Shown here: positions 20,346 through 28,556 of the stretch, piece by piece
How positions within the stretch are numbered: position 1 is the stretch's first letter
How the letters are laid out: each line of letters opens with the position of its first letter
Assembly: GCF_018860345.1 (NCBI RefSeq)
Contig: NZ_JAHKPJ010000018.1
Span: forward strand, 1-32,475
Length of the DNA stretch: 32,475 bases
Direction: 5' to 3'
DNA from: Psychrosphaera sp. F3M07
GTDB taxonomy: Bacteria > Pseudomonadota > Gammaproteobacteria > Enterobacterales > Alteromonadaceae
Notes under the pieces: model-generated
Seen by the model: the letters and a program-made list of their open reading frames with translations, nothing else
The model's database searches: none
Told to the model about the DNA's origin: nothing
Made by a program: the position numbers and the translations under genes

Positions 20346-21236
20346 ATGTCGTCCACAGTAATTAATAATTTTTCAGGTTGTTTTGTCGCATTAATCACAC
20401 CTATGTTCGAAAACGGTGATGTGGATTATATGGGCTTAAGAAAATTGGTTGATTGGCATATAGCCAGTGGTACGGATGGCTTGGTCATCTTAGGTACTAC
20501 TGCAGAAACCGCCACATTAACAGAGCAAGAACAAGCTCTTATATTGGACGTTGCCATTGAACAAAATCAAAAACGCGTACCAATTATTGTTGGAAATGGT
20601 TCAAATTGCACCCGCTCTACGATTGAGAAAACTAAACAGTTAGATAAACTGGATATTGACGGCTATCTAACAGTAACACCTTATTATAATAAACCTAGCC
20701 AAAAGGGCATGGTTGAGCATTTTAAAGCCGTTGCTGGCGCCACGACAAAGCCAATCATTTTATATAACGTACCATCACGTACCGGTGTAGACTTATATAA
20801 CAAAGCGGTTTTTGAATTAATGGAAGTTGAAAACATTGTTGGTATCAAAGACGCAACAGGCGATTTATCTCGTGTTACAGCGATGAAACAACAAGACCCT
20901 TCATTTTTATTATTCAGTGGCGATGACTTAACATCACAACATTATGTTTCTCTTGGTGGTGATGGCGTTATTTCGGTTACTGCCAATGTTGAACCAGAAC
21001 TAATGCACAAAATGGTTAAGGCAAGTAAAGCGGATAACCAAAAAGAGGCTGAATTATATGATGAAAAACTTTGTTTATTGCATCGTGATTTATTTATTGA
21101 GCCAAATCCAGTACCCGCAAAGTGGGCGTTAAAAGAAAAAGGACTCATTTCTAGCGATATGGTTCGATTACCTTTGTTAACGATGGAACCAAATAACCAT
21201 CAGACCATCAAACTAGCTCTACAACACGTAAATTAG
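20346..21236 (+). CDS. dapA: 4-hydroxy-tetrahydrodipicolinate synthase
   Basis: DapA condenses pyruvate with aspartate semialdehyde, the first committed step to diaminopimelate and lysine. From the ATG at 20346 it has 296 residues. A strong AGGAGG site at 20336-20341 fixes this start; an in-frame TTG at 20292 lies inside the likely promoter. Active-site residues line up with E. coli at a shift of seven: Thr51/Thr52 (LGTTAET), Tyr114 (TPYYNKP), Tyr140 (ILYNVPSRTG), Arg145 and the Schiff-base Lys168 (VGIKDATGD). bamC follows 16 bases after the stop, as in E. coli. Confidence 0.96.
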   Translation: MSSTVINNFSGCFVALITPMFENGDVDYMGLRKLVDWHIASGTDGLVILGTTAETATLTEQEQALILDVAIEQNQKRVPIIVGNGSNCTRSTIEKTKQLDKLDIDGYLTVTPYYNKPSQKGMVEHFKAVAGATTKPIILYNVPSRTGVDLYNKAVFELMEVENIVGIKDATGDLSRVTAMKQQDPSFLLFSGDDLTSQHYVSLGGDGVISVTANVEPELMHKMVKASKADNQKEAELYDEKLCLLHRDLFIEPNPVPAKWALKEKGLISSDMVRLPLLTMEPNNHQTIKLALQHVN

Positions 21237-21252
21237 TCATTCGGAGTACTAA

Positions 21253-22308
21253 GTGAATTTTATCAAATTAGCAGCTGTAACAGTTGTATTATCGTTTACC
21301 ACAGCTTGTGTATCATTTTTTGATGAGCAAAAAAACGAGCTAACAGACCGAAAGTCTGCCTTGGTATTACCTGAAGGATTTAGTGATCCTAAAAAGAGTA
21401 AAGAATATGATTTACCCGTTGTTGAGTCTTCAGCCGATACAGACGGCGAAATGACATCACCAACCACGGTATTAGTTATTTTTGACGGGAGTTGGTTAGA
21501 CGAGCAAGATACTCACCCTGCAAAAATTAAAGTAGAGAAACCAGAATTAGTAGAAAACTTTGCTAATTTCATCGACGAAGGTATTCAGTCTTTTGCAGAG
21601 CAAAATAATCTAACGTTAACAAAAAACGCTAACGGTTATCTCGTTGAGCAACTTATTGTTGAAGACGACGGTTATTGGTTTATAGAAGACTTAGTTGAAG
21701 TTGAACGTTTTTCTTACAACGTGGTTGTTAATTTAAACGAACAAGGTCGTAGCGGAGATGTAGCTATCGACATGTTAGATTACCAAAAAATAAGCCAAGA
21801 CTTAGCGCCAAACCACGCAGTACGTTATAGAAAAGAAGCCTTAGCCGCAGAAACGTTAAACAACTTAATGTTGGAACTGGACTATATCTACCGTGTTAAA
21901 TTGTTGAAAGAACGTGCGTCGTTAGATATCACCTTAGCGTTAGTTAAAAATGTTTCTGGTAATTACGTGATCAGATCACAACAAGACATTAAATATGTAT
22001 GGTCACAAGTAGACGATATCATTGAAGAGCTTGGTTTTGATATTGAAGAGTCAGACAAAGACTTGCATATATTTGATGTTGTTTATAACAAAGCCAGCGA
22101 CTCTATATGGCATCGTTTATTCTCATCAGATTACTCAGGTAAATTAGATATTGAGCCTGGTGAATATGAAGTGGCACTGACCACAAGTACCACAGGTGTG
22201 AATATCAGCTTCCGCTCTAAGAAAGGTACATTCTTAGACCAAGCAAGTATGGAACAACTATTCCAGTTAATGCTAGAAGTGGTAAAAGACGAAGAAGCTG
22301 AGCTTTAA
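21253..22308 (+). CDS. bamC: Outer membrane protein assembly factor BamC (NlpB)
   Basis: A lipoprotein subunit of the BAM complex that inserts beta-barrel proteins into the outer membrane. It starts with GTG at 21253, 16 bases after dapA, with CGGAG upstream. The N-terminus is a lipoprotein signal ending in FTTAC with Cys19 as the likely lipid-bearing residue; Thr rather than Leu at -3 is a weak lipobox. A disordered stretch (about 20-65) binds BamD in E. coli, followed by two helix-grip domains (about 70-190 and 225-345). The 351-residue length and the dapA-bamC linkage support the name. A strong terminator follows. Confidence 0.92.
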   Translation: MNFIKLAAVTVVLSFTTACVSFFDEQKNELTDRKSALVLPEGFSDPKKSKEYDLPVVESSADTDGEMTSPTTVLVIFDGSWLDEQDTHPAKIKVEKPELVENFANFIDEGIQSFAEQNNLTLTKNANGYLVEQLIVEDDGYWFIEDLVEVERFSYNVVVNLNEQGRSGDVAIDMLDYQKISQDLAPNHAVRYRKEALAAETLNNLMLELDYIYRVKLLKERASLDITLALVKNVSGNYVIRSQQDIKYVWSQVDDIIEELGFDIEESDKDLHIFDVVYNKASDSIWHRLFSSDYSGKLDIEPGEYEVALTTSTTGVNISFRSKKGTFLDQASMEQLFQLMLEVVKDEEAEL

Positions 22309-22335
22309 TTTCTAGAAAATTAACATAGTAAAATT

Positions 22336-22361
22336 AAGGCGCTCATTGAGCGCCTTTTTTG
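22336..22361 (+). terminator. Terminator of dapA-bamC
   Basis: The 9-bp arms AAGGCGCTC (22336-22344) and GAGCGCCTT (22348-22356) have a 3-base loop and are followed by a T run. Confidence 0.93.
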
Positions 22362-22428
22362 TTTCTGCTGTCATATGGTGGCTAAATATACATTCAGTTC
22401 AAATTGGGATCTTATTCGGATCTTTTGC

Positions 22429-22456
22429 TTGAAAATAAGCACTTTAGCCCTTATAA
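22429..22456 (+). promoter_or_regulatory. Candidate promoter of the SMC operon
   Basis: TTGAAA (22429-22434), a 16-base spacer and TTATAA (22451-22456). An alternative -10 TATAAT lies at 22470-22475 but has no matching -35. Either places the transcript start just before or around the first possible ATG, at 22481. Confidence 0.3.
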
Positions 22457-22501
22457 ACAGCTTAATAACTATAATGAGTCATGAAGACATTCAGAGAGCC
22501 T

Positions 22502-25500
22502 ATGCCTGCTTTAAATCGAATTATTTTAATCAATACCCACATGAGTGGCATCGTAGAATTAAAACTAAATGGTCACACCAATATTTGTGGCACAAATGCC
22601 TCTGGTAAAACAACATTACAACGGCTGATCCCTGTATTTTATGGTGAGTATCCAAGCCGAGTTGTGCCTGCTACTCGTGACAGTTTTGAGCGTTGGTATT
22701 TGCCAACAGAATGCAGTTACATCATTTATGAATATTTCAGAGACAATGACGAAACTTGCCAAGTGGTGTTAAGTTCAGGTGGCACAGGTGTTGATTTTCG
22801 ATTGATCGCAAAAGGCTTTGATATTGAAGATTATGCCAAAGCTTCATTAACCGATGAACGTCATGTTATTCCACCAAAAGAATTAAGCCGCGACATTAAA
22901 CGCCAAGGCATTATTTGTAGCCGCATATTAAATACCAAAGAATACAAAGCTATTATTCAAAATGATCGCAGCGTGTTATCCACCAATCGTGATTTACCGG
23001 GATTAGCGCGTTTATTTAGTTTGTGCGAACAAAACGCCAACTTACGCCATATAGAAAAACTAGCCAAAGCGGTGCATTCCAAAGAAGGCAAAATGGAAAC
23101 CATTAAAGCTATGGTTGCCGCTATTTTGGAAGAAGACGGTGTACAGCCGGGCGAGACGAAACTTAGCCACAATAAAGTAGAAGAGTGGATACGTGAATGT
23201 AAATTAATTAAAGGCTTTGAAGATATTCGCCCTGAGTTCAGTAAATTAGAACAAGCTCATTTTGAGTACGGTGAAAACAATCAAAGATTGGCTCAGTTAA
23301 AACAACAATATTCGTTAGACCTTTCTAAAGTAGCGCAAACCATTGCAGAAAATGAAGCCTTGTTAGAAGAAGTGATCTTAACCATTAAGCAATCTGAAGC
23401 AACGTGGTCAGAACAAAGAGACAGCTTAAACCAAACCTTATCTTCAGCCAAAGCTGACAGTCGTAAACTAGAGTCTGAGTTAGACGCGGTAGAGCAGCAA
23501 TACGATGATTGGCAAGACAAAAATATTGATGAGTTAAGTCAAAACCTTGAAAACTTACCGCGTTGGAAAAACGAACTTGAAACCAATGAGTCTCGTTACA
23601 CCCTGTTAACGGAGAAACATCAAGATATTGAAGCCAGTTTTCACAAACGTAAAAGTGAAGTACAAGAACAACATAATCAAGAGTTAGAAGGGTATAACGA
23701 GCAAAAAGACGATGCCCGAGATCAACTCTCAAGCAAAAATGCAGAGCAACAAACGCAACTATTAAACACTCAACAAAAATATAAAGATCAAATAGCGGCG
23801 ACTAATGTTGATTATCAGAATCAGCAACATGAATTAAAAAACCAGATCACCGAAATTAATACTTTGGCGAACAATGTAGGTTTCACCAATCAAGAACAAA
23901 ACCAAGTGGACATCTTTGAACATACCATCAAAGAAGCCTCAAGCATTGAAGACAGTTGTCGTGACCGTTTACGCCAAGCCAATAACGAATTAAGCCAAGC
24001 TAAAACGGCTAGAGACAAAGCCAATAAAGAGCTTGAACAAACCCGTAAACAATTTGCAGAACAACAAATACGGGTAGAACAAACAGAGCAGTTATTGTAC
24101 CCAGGTCAAAATACCTTATTGGAGTTTTTACGTCGTGAAAAGTCAGGTTGGGAGTTTGAGTTAGGTAAAGTTATTCATCCTGATTTATTAAAACGTACGG
24201 ACTTACATCCAAGTTTAGCTAATGCGGATGACAAAAGTTTATTTGGTATTTTACTTGAGTTAGGCAGTGTTCCACAGCCGGATTATGCAGAGTCTGAACA
24301 TGAACTGAAAAGTCGTTTGGAACAAGAGCAAGAAAAACTAAGCTATATTATTGCTGCACAAGACGTGGCCGAAGCTAAATTAGTTGAAACCAACAAAACC
24401 GTACGCAACGCAGAAATGCTGCAAACTAAGATCAGCACAGAGTTAAACAATGCGGAATTAAGCCGTAAACGAGCACAACAAGATAAAGACGATACGTTAA
24501 AAGAGTTTCATCAAGCTCTGCAAGAACGTAAACAAGGTTACACCAGTAAACTGGCTAAACTTAAGTCAGACAGTCAGAAGTTAACCTTGTTACAACAAGA
24601 AGCGATAGAAGAGCTACAAGACCAACAGCGCGAAGCTGAAATGGAGCTTAGTTCGCATTGGCAATTGGTGATCAACGACATTCAACAACAATTGGCGCAA
24701 GTGGAAACCCACATTGCACAATGTCGTAGTTCATTAAAACAAGAACTATCAAAATTGGATAACTGGTTAAAAGACGAGTTAGCTAACCGTGGTGTAGACG
24801 TTGATGTAATAGGACAGTTAAAGCGTGATATCACTAAGTTAAAACAAGACATTCAAGCAACTGAAAAGAACAGCCATTTTGTTGCCGAGTTTAAACATTG
24901 GTACAACACCTATTACATGGGTCATAAAGTTAAATGGCAAGAGCAACTGGCTGATGTGCGCAAACAAGTCAGTGACACCACCCGTGAATTAGAGAAACAA
25001 CAAACCACCTATAAACAAAATGTTGAATTAGCTAAATCAAAACAAGTTCGATTTGAGAAAAGCTTAAAAGAAGCCAACGAACACGAATTTGAATTAACTA
25101 ACATTAGTAAGCAGTTAGCAAAAATAAAACTGCCAACGGCTGAAGTGAACCAAGACAACAGCTCTATCTCGCAACGTATTAATGAAGGTCAAACACGTTT
25201 AGCAAAACGCGAAGAATTAACCGCCGACATTAAAGCGTATGTAGAACACTTTGACCAAAAGATTGCAGCGCAATCAGGAACTGGTTTTTACGATACATGG
25301 GAACACAGCCGTGCCGAGTGCTCTGTGGTTAACGAACAAGGCATACGTTCACTGGATCATATTCGTTTGGTTGGTCATTTGGACCGTTTCATTAATGAAT
25401 TAGTCCCTCAACGTGTCAACGGTATCCGTGAACAAGGTCGTATATTTGGTTTAGCCTTGTCTGAATACTATAAATTGTTAAAAGACATAGAAGGGCACAT

Positions 25501-26206
25501 AGGTGGCCAAAGTAAGCGCATCAGTAAAGAAGTTGATGAAGAGCTGTTTTTAGATGGCGTGTCTGAGTCTGCGGTTAAAATTCGTTCTAAAATTAGTGAG
25601 CTTGAATTCTGGCCAGAACTTCAACAGTTTAACCAATTGTATACTGACTGGATCAGTGAAGGTGCCCATGATTTACCGGGGGACGATTACGCCTACAGCA
25701 TGCGCCGTGTGATGGATATTTTAGGTCGTTCTGCGTTAACTGGGGGCATTAGTAAGTTATTGGATATAGAACTGCATATCAAAGAAGGCAACAGCGACTT
25801 AGTTATCCGTACAGACAGACAATTAAACGAGTCTTCAAGTCACGGTATGGCGTACCTTATTTTATGTAAATTCTTATTGGCCTTTACCCGCTTATTACGT
25901 GGTAACAGCAAAACAGTTATCCATTGGCCAATTGATGAATTAGGCACGTTACATCAGAGTAACATCAAAAAGATATTTGATGCCTGTCAGAATAACAATA
26001 TCCATGTTGTTGGTGCGTTCCCAAATCCAGAGTCAGAAGTTTTGACCTTATTTGAAAACCGCTACTTAATAGATAAAAACAAAAAACAATTACAAGTAGT
26101 TCAACCTAAAGTGAGCGCGATTACTAAGTTGTTAAAATCCAAAAGCTCTGGTGCAGAAAGCACTGATGCCAAACAAGTTGATACAACACAAGGAGCAGGC
26201 GCATGA
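22502..26206 (+). CDS. SMC-like condensin ATPase (DUF3584 type, MksB/JetC-related)
   Basis: A roughly 1234-residue SMC-type ATPase. The N-terminal head has Walker A GTNASGKT at about 30-37 and a WYLP motif at about 65-68; GKT and YLP are the two hallmarks recorded for DUF3584. Two long Gln/Glu/Lys-rich coiled-coil arms run from about 245 to 525 and from about 605 to 900, separated by a globular hinge-like stretch at about 530-600. The C-terminal head carries a signature-like SSSHGMA at about 1111-1117 and Walker B with Asp1145-Glu1146 (HWPIDELG). The ATG at 22502 gives MPALNRIILINTH; an in-frame ATG at 22481 adds seven residues and has no better ribosome site. The gene overlaps the next by ATGA. 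By family and operon it should form a DNA-loop-extruding complex acting on chromosome organisation or foreign DNA. MukB is excluded by the motifs; JetC/MksB is the nearest analogy. Confidence 0.82.
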   Translation: MPALNRIILINTHMSGIVELKLNGHTNICGTNASGKTTLQRLIPVFYGEYPSRVVPATRDSFERWYLPTECSYIIYEYFRDNDETCQVVLSSGGTGVDFRLIAKGFDIEDYAKASLTDERHVIPPKELSRDIKRQGIICSRILNTKEYKAIIQNDRSVLSTNRDLPGLARLFSLCEQNANLRHIEKLAKAVHSKEGKMETIKAMVAAILEEDGVQPGETKLSHNKVEEWIRECKLIKGFEDIRPEFSKLEQAHFEYGENNQRLAQLKQQYSLDLSKVAQTIAENEALLEEVILTIKQSEATWSEQRDSLNQTLSSAKADSRKLESELDAVEQQYDDWQDKNIDELSQNLENLPRWKNELETNESRYTLLTEKHQDIEASFHKRKSEVQEQHNQELEGYNEQKDDARDQLSSKNAEQQTQLLNTQQKYKDQIAATNVDYQNQQHELKNQITEINTLANNVGFTNQEQNQVDIFEHTIKEASSIEDSCRDRLRQANNELSQAKTARDKANKELEQTRKQFAEQQIRVEQTEQLLYPGQNTLLEFLRREKSGWEFELGKVIHPDLLKRTDLHPSLANADDKSLFGILLELGSVPQPDYAESEHELKSRLEQEQEKLSYIIAAQDVAEAKLVETNKTVRNAEMLQTKISTELNNAELSRKRAQQDKDDTLKEFHQALQERKQGYTSKLAKLKSDSQKLTLLQQEAIEELQDQQREAEMELSSHWQLVINDIQQQLAQVETHIAQCRSSLKQELSKLDNWLKDELANRGVDVDVIGQLKRDITKLKQDIQATEKNSHFVAEFKHWYNTYYMGHKVKWQEQLADVRKQVSDTTRELEKQQTTYKQNVELAKSKQVRFEKSLKEANEHEFELTNISKQLAKIKLPTAEVNQDNSSISQRINEGQTRLAKREELTADIKAYVEHFDQKIAAQSGTGFYDTWEHSRAECSVVNEQGIRSLDHIRLVGHLDRFINELVPQRVNGIREQGRIFGLALSEYYKLLKDIEGHIGGQSKRISKEVDEELFLDGVSESAVKIRSKISELEFWPELQQFNQLYTDWISEGAHDLPGDDYAYSMRRVMDILGRSALTGGISKLLDIELHIKEGNSDLVIRTDRQLNESSSHGMAYLILCKFLLAFTRLLRGNSKTVIHWPIDELGTLHQSNIKKIFDACQNNNIHVVGAFPNPESEVLTLFENRYLIDKNKKQLQVVQPKVSAITKLLKSKSSGAESTDAKQVDTTQGAGA

Positions 26207-26838
26207 TCACAGAACAAGGTCGCGTATTAGAGTTATTGTTGTCGGGTCAATTTGTTTGCGCCACTACCGACGAAGATGCATTTCGTTATTTGCAGTCCAG
26301 TGTTAATAGAGAGCTGGTGGATCAACAATTAAATGTGCTTAACCGCCATCTATCCAGTGCCGCTGACGGAGAAGTGTATTTCTGTTCTTATCAGTCCATT
26401 GGTGAAACCGAGCGTAAGGTATTGGCAACGCAATTTAACGACATATCAAGCCACTTATTACCTTTGATTGAATGGTTATTGTTAGTGCAAGAAACCATGG
26501 GCACAGACGTACCGTTAACCCAAGGCACGTTAATACGTTTACAAGAAGTGCAAACCGTTGTTGAAGACACACCGGCTTATGCTGAGCAGCTTGGTAAAAT
26601 ATCTCGATATGCCATGTTTGGTTCAAAAGCCAACGAGTTAGATTCGCAGCTTAAACTCATCTTTAAACGTTTGGTTGAGTTAGGTTATTTGGTTCGTCCC
26701 AATATGGATAAACAAATTTACTGTGCCACCGGCAAGATTGATTATTTATTTGATGTACTTAAGTTTATTGACGAGACAGAAAACTTGTCGTTATCTGAAC
26801 GTGCTGAAGACTCTATAAACCAATCAAGTTTATTGTAG
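26203..26838 (+). CDS. Putative KITE/MksE-like subunit of the SMC complex
   Basis: A 211-residue protein whose start overlaps the SMC stop (ATGA) with AGGAG at 26191-26195. It seems to hold two winged-helix-like parts: an N-terminal one (RVLELLLSGQFVCATTDEDAFRYL) with a short beta stretch EVYFCSY, and a C-terminal one (KLIFKRLVELGYLVRP) with a following strand (QIYCATG). This is the layout expected of MksE/JetB or MukE dimers. Primary sequence similarity is weak to my eye; the call rests on size, domain pattern and position between an SMC and a kleisin-like gene. A role in DNA binding and in bridging kleisin to SMC heads is inferred. Confidence 0.6.
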   Translation: MITEQGRVLELLLSGQFVCATTDEDAFRYLQSSVNRELVDQQLNVLNRHLSSAADGEVYFCSYQSIGETERKVLATQFNDISSHLLPLIEWLLLVQETMGTDVPLTQGTLIRLQEVQTVVEDTPAYAEQLGKISRYAMFGSKANELDSQLKLIFKRLVELGYLVRPNMDKQIYCATGKIDYLFDVLKFIDETENLSLSERAEDSINQSSLL

Positions 26839-26844
26839 GCAACC

Positions 26845-28065
26845 ATGAATATTAACTTAAATAAGTCAGGGGTTAGCTTACTTAACGCGCTGAGTAATCA
26901 TTCAGAATTGATCATGCAGGCGTATTTTAGTGGCAGTGTAAACGAAGCTGAATATTCACCCAACATCATACAAAGCTTAATTGATTTAAAAGTATTATGG
27001 CGACCAGAGTCGGATGTGCAATTACGTTTGCGCCCGTCACTTAGAACCTTGTTAGAAGAAAGTCTACAAGATGAAAGCAATCGTCAGATTGATGCCAATA
27101 TAGGTAACTTATTAGCCACATTAACCACCCAAGCGGAACATTACAAAGAAGCCTTGGCACATCAAAAATATAATGAATCCCAAGCGCATTTGTCCGACTT
27201 AACAGAACATGTGTATACGTTAACGGAAACCTTATCCACTAACGTTCGTTTGTTATGGTCGCGTATAAGCAATGAGTTTGGTTATGTTAGTTCGGTGGAT
27301 GCAAAAATCCGTGAAAACGAATTAGCACAAACCCAAGTGACCGACATGTTAAATCAATTATCTATGTTCCACTTTGATACGTTAAGCCAGTTGGCTGGTA
27401 GTCACAGAGAGTTACGTCATTTATTGGTGATAACCTTACAGTCAGCCTTTGCAACCAGCACTCAAGAGCTGAGCTTAGTGCAAAGTAAGTTACTTGAACT
27501 GTTAGGTCGATTTAGAGAATTTAAAGGCCGTACCCGTTTGCTTAAAGGCTTTATGTTACACATGGAGCAAAAACCAGACTTTACGCCCGTTAATTATTCT
27601 ACTTTATCTCAAGTACCAAACTTGTTTAACCGTGCAGATGGTATTATTAAAGCCGCAGCGCCAGATATACATAATGTTGAACATGAATTTGAATTAACCT
27701 CTTTGGTTAATAACTTACGCAGCGTTAATCGATTATGGCAAGGTAAACTTAACCGTGAAGTGGCCAATCCGTTAATTCTAGAACAAGAAACGTCGGTGTC
27801 ATTAGAAGAAGACTTGTTAAAAAATGCAGTTGAAAATTACTTTTGTGAAGTGATTGATTCGGGACAAAATACCCGAGCATTGGATTATTACAACAAACAC
27901 GATTTAACCTTTGATCAAGAAGTGTGGATTTATCAAGTTCTTGGTGCATTCCAAGGATTACCCGACAGCGAACGCCAGTACTTTGATATCGATTTAGAAG
28001 GTGTGCCGCACCAAGTGTTTGATGGTAACTTTATCATTCAAGACATTGAATTAGGCTTGCGCTAG
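26845..28065 (+). CDS. Putative kleisin/MksF-like subunit of the SMC complex
   Basis: A 406-residue protein starting 6 bases after the KITE-like gene. The N-terminus (about 1-75) looks like a winged helix (LLNALSNHSELIMQAYF, then LIDLKVLWRP and LRLRPSLRTLLEE). The middle (about 80-260) is a long helical stretch with coiled-coil character. The C-terminus (about 315-406) is a compact acidic domain ending FDGNFIIQDIELGLR. N-terminal wHTH, helical middle and small C-terminal domain is the kleisin plan, and kleisins link the two SMC heads. It is shorter than typical JetA/MksF. Function is inferred from the operon; I see no catalytic motif. Confidence 0.58.
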   Translation: MNINLNKSGVSLLNALSNHSELIMQAYFSGSVNEAEYSPNIIQSLIDLKVLWRPESDVQLRLRPSLRTLLEESLQDESNRQIDANIGNLLATLTTQAEHYKEALAHQKYNESQAHLSDLTEHVYTLTETLSTNVRLLWSRISNEFGYVSSVDAKIRENELAQTQVTDMLNQLSMFHFDTLSQLAGSHRELRHLLVITLQSAFATSTQELSLVQSKLLELLGRFREFKGRTRLLKGFMLHMEQKPDFTPVNYSTLSQVPNLFNRADGIIKAAAPDIHNVEHEFELTSLVNNLRSVNRLWQGKLNREVANPLILEQETSVSLEEDLLKNAVENYFCEVIDSGQNTRALDYYNKHDLTFDQEVWIYQVLGAFQGLPDSERQYFDIDLEGVPHQVFDGNFIIQDIELGLR

Positions 28066-28122
28066 CAATGAACATATCAGGATAGCACCATTCAAAATAA
28101 AATTAATTACATAGGAATACCC

Positions 28123-28380
28123 ATGAATCCAATTATCCAAATATTAAAAGAATTTAATGTAAGCCAAGAGCAAATTAACGACTTGTTTAAAACATTAACA
28201 GAAAACCCAATGGCCGCGATGATGACCATTCAGCAGTTGGGTATTCCACCAGAAAAGCTGCAATCGTTAATGGGCCTAGTCATGACCAATCCAGGGCTGA
28301 TAAAAGAAGCCGTTGACGAGTTAGGTTTAGATTTTTCAAAAGTAGAACAAGCAAAAGAAACATTAAATAACGGGCAATAA
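28123..28380 (+). CDS. DUF2999 family small protein
   Basis: An 85-residue soluble helical protein recognised as DUF2999: it starts MNPIIQILKEFNVSQEQI and contains the repeat-like LTENPMAAMMTIQQLGIPPE and LMTNPGL-type helices (here LVMTNPGLIKEAVDELGLDF). It has AGGA about seven bases before the ATG. It follows the kleisin-like gene by 57 bases on the same strand with no terminator in between, so read-through from the SMC operon is possible. Function is unknown. The family occurs as a stand-alone gene in related marine bacteria as I recall, so a link to the SMC complex is only positional. Confidence 0.85.
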   Translation: MNPIIQILKEFNVSQEQINDLFKTLTENPMAAMMTIQQLGIPPEKLQSLMGLVMTNPGLIKEAVDELGLDFSKVEQAKETLNNGQ

Positions 28381-28450
28381 GCGAGATAAGAGTTGCGAGA
28401 TAAAAGCTGCGAGAGCCGAGTTTCGAGCTGCGAGTTTCGAGTTAATAGCT
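28381..28450. repeat. Heptanucleotide tandem repeat, ten units
   Basis: Directly after the DUF2999 stop, 70 bases divide into ten 7-mers in register: gcgagat, aagagtt, gcgagat, aaaagct, gcgagag, ccgagtt, tcgagct, gcgagtt, tcgagtt, aatagct. All ten have AG at positions 4-5, and most have G before it. The phase is kept without gaps, so this is a degenerate microsatellite. Confidence 0.85.
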
Positions 28451-28452
28451 AA

Positions 28453-28478
28453 GCCGTTGGCAGTTCATTGCTAACGGC
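28453..28478. other. Hairpin without T run after the DUF2999 gene
   Basis: GCCGTT (28453-28458) pairs with AACGGC (28473-28478), with a partly paired inner region and a TTCA loop. No T run follows (AATTCACC), so it is a structure or weak terminator only. Confidence 0.4.
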
Positions 28479-28510
28479 AATTCACCTTATTATTAACCAT
28501 TTATACTGTT

Positions 28511-28555
28511 AATTTATGAGCTACCTGTTTAAGAGCTACCAATTTACGAGCTTAG
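28511..28555 (+). repeat. Three 15-nt tandem repeats over the rsuA ribosome site
   Basis: AATTTATGAGCTACC (28511-28525), TGTTTAAGAGCTACC (28526-28540) and AATTTACGAGCTTAG (28541-28555) abut the rsuA ATG after one base. The GAG in the last unit (28548-28550) is the only Shine-Dalgarno-like sequence at suitable distance. Confidence 0.8.
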
Positions 28556-28556
28556 T

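Noticed and set aside
22957-23732. Minus-strand open frames inside the SMC gene
   Set aside because: They are antisense shadows of a well-supported coding region, Cys/Ser/Leu-rich and without recognisable motifs or ribosome sites.
22502-28065. Complete Wadjet (JetABCD) defence system
   Set aside because: No JetD-like topoisomerase VI-related gene is in the window and the gene order differs; only an SMC-KITE-kleisin set can be supported.
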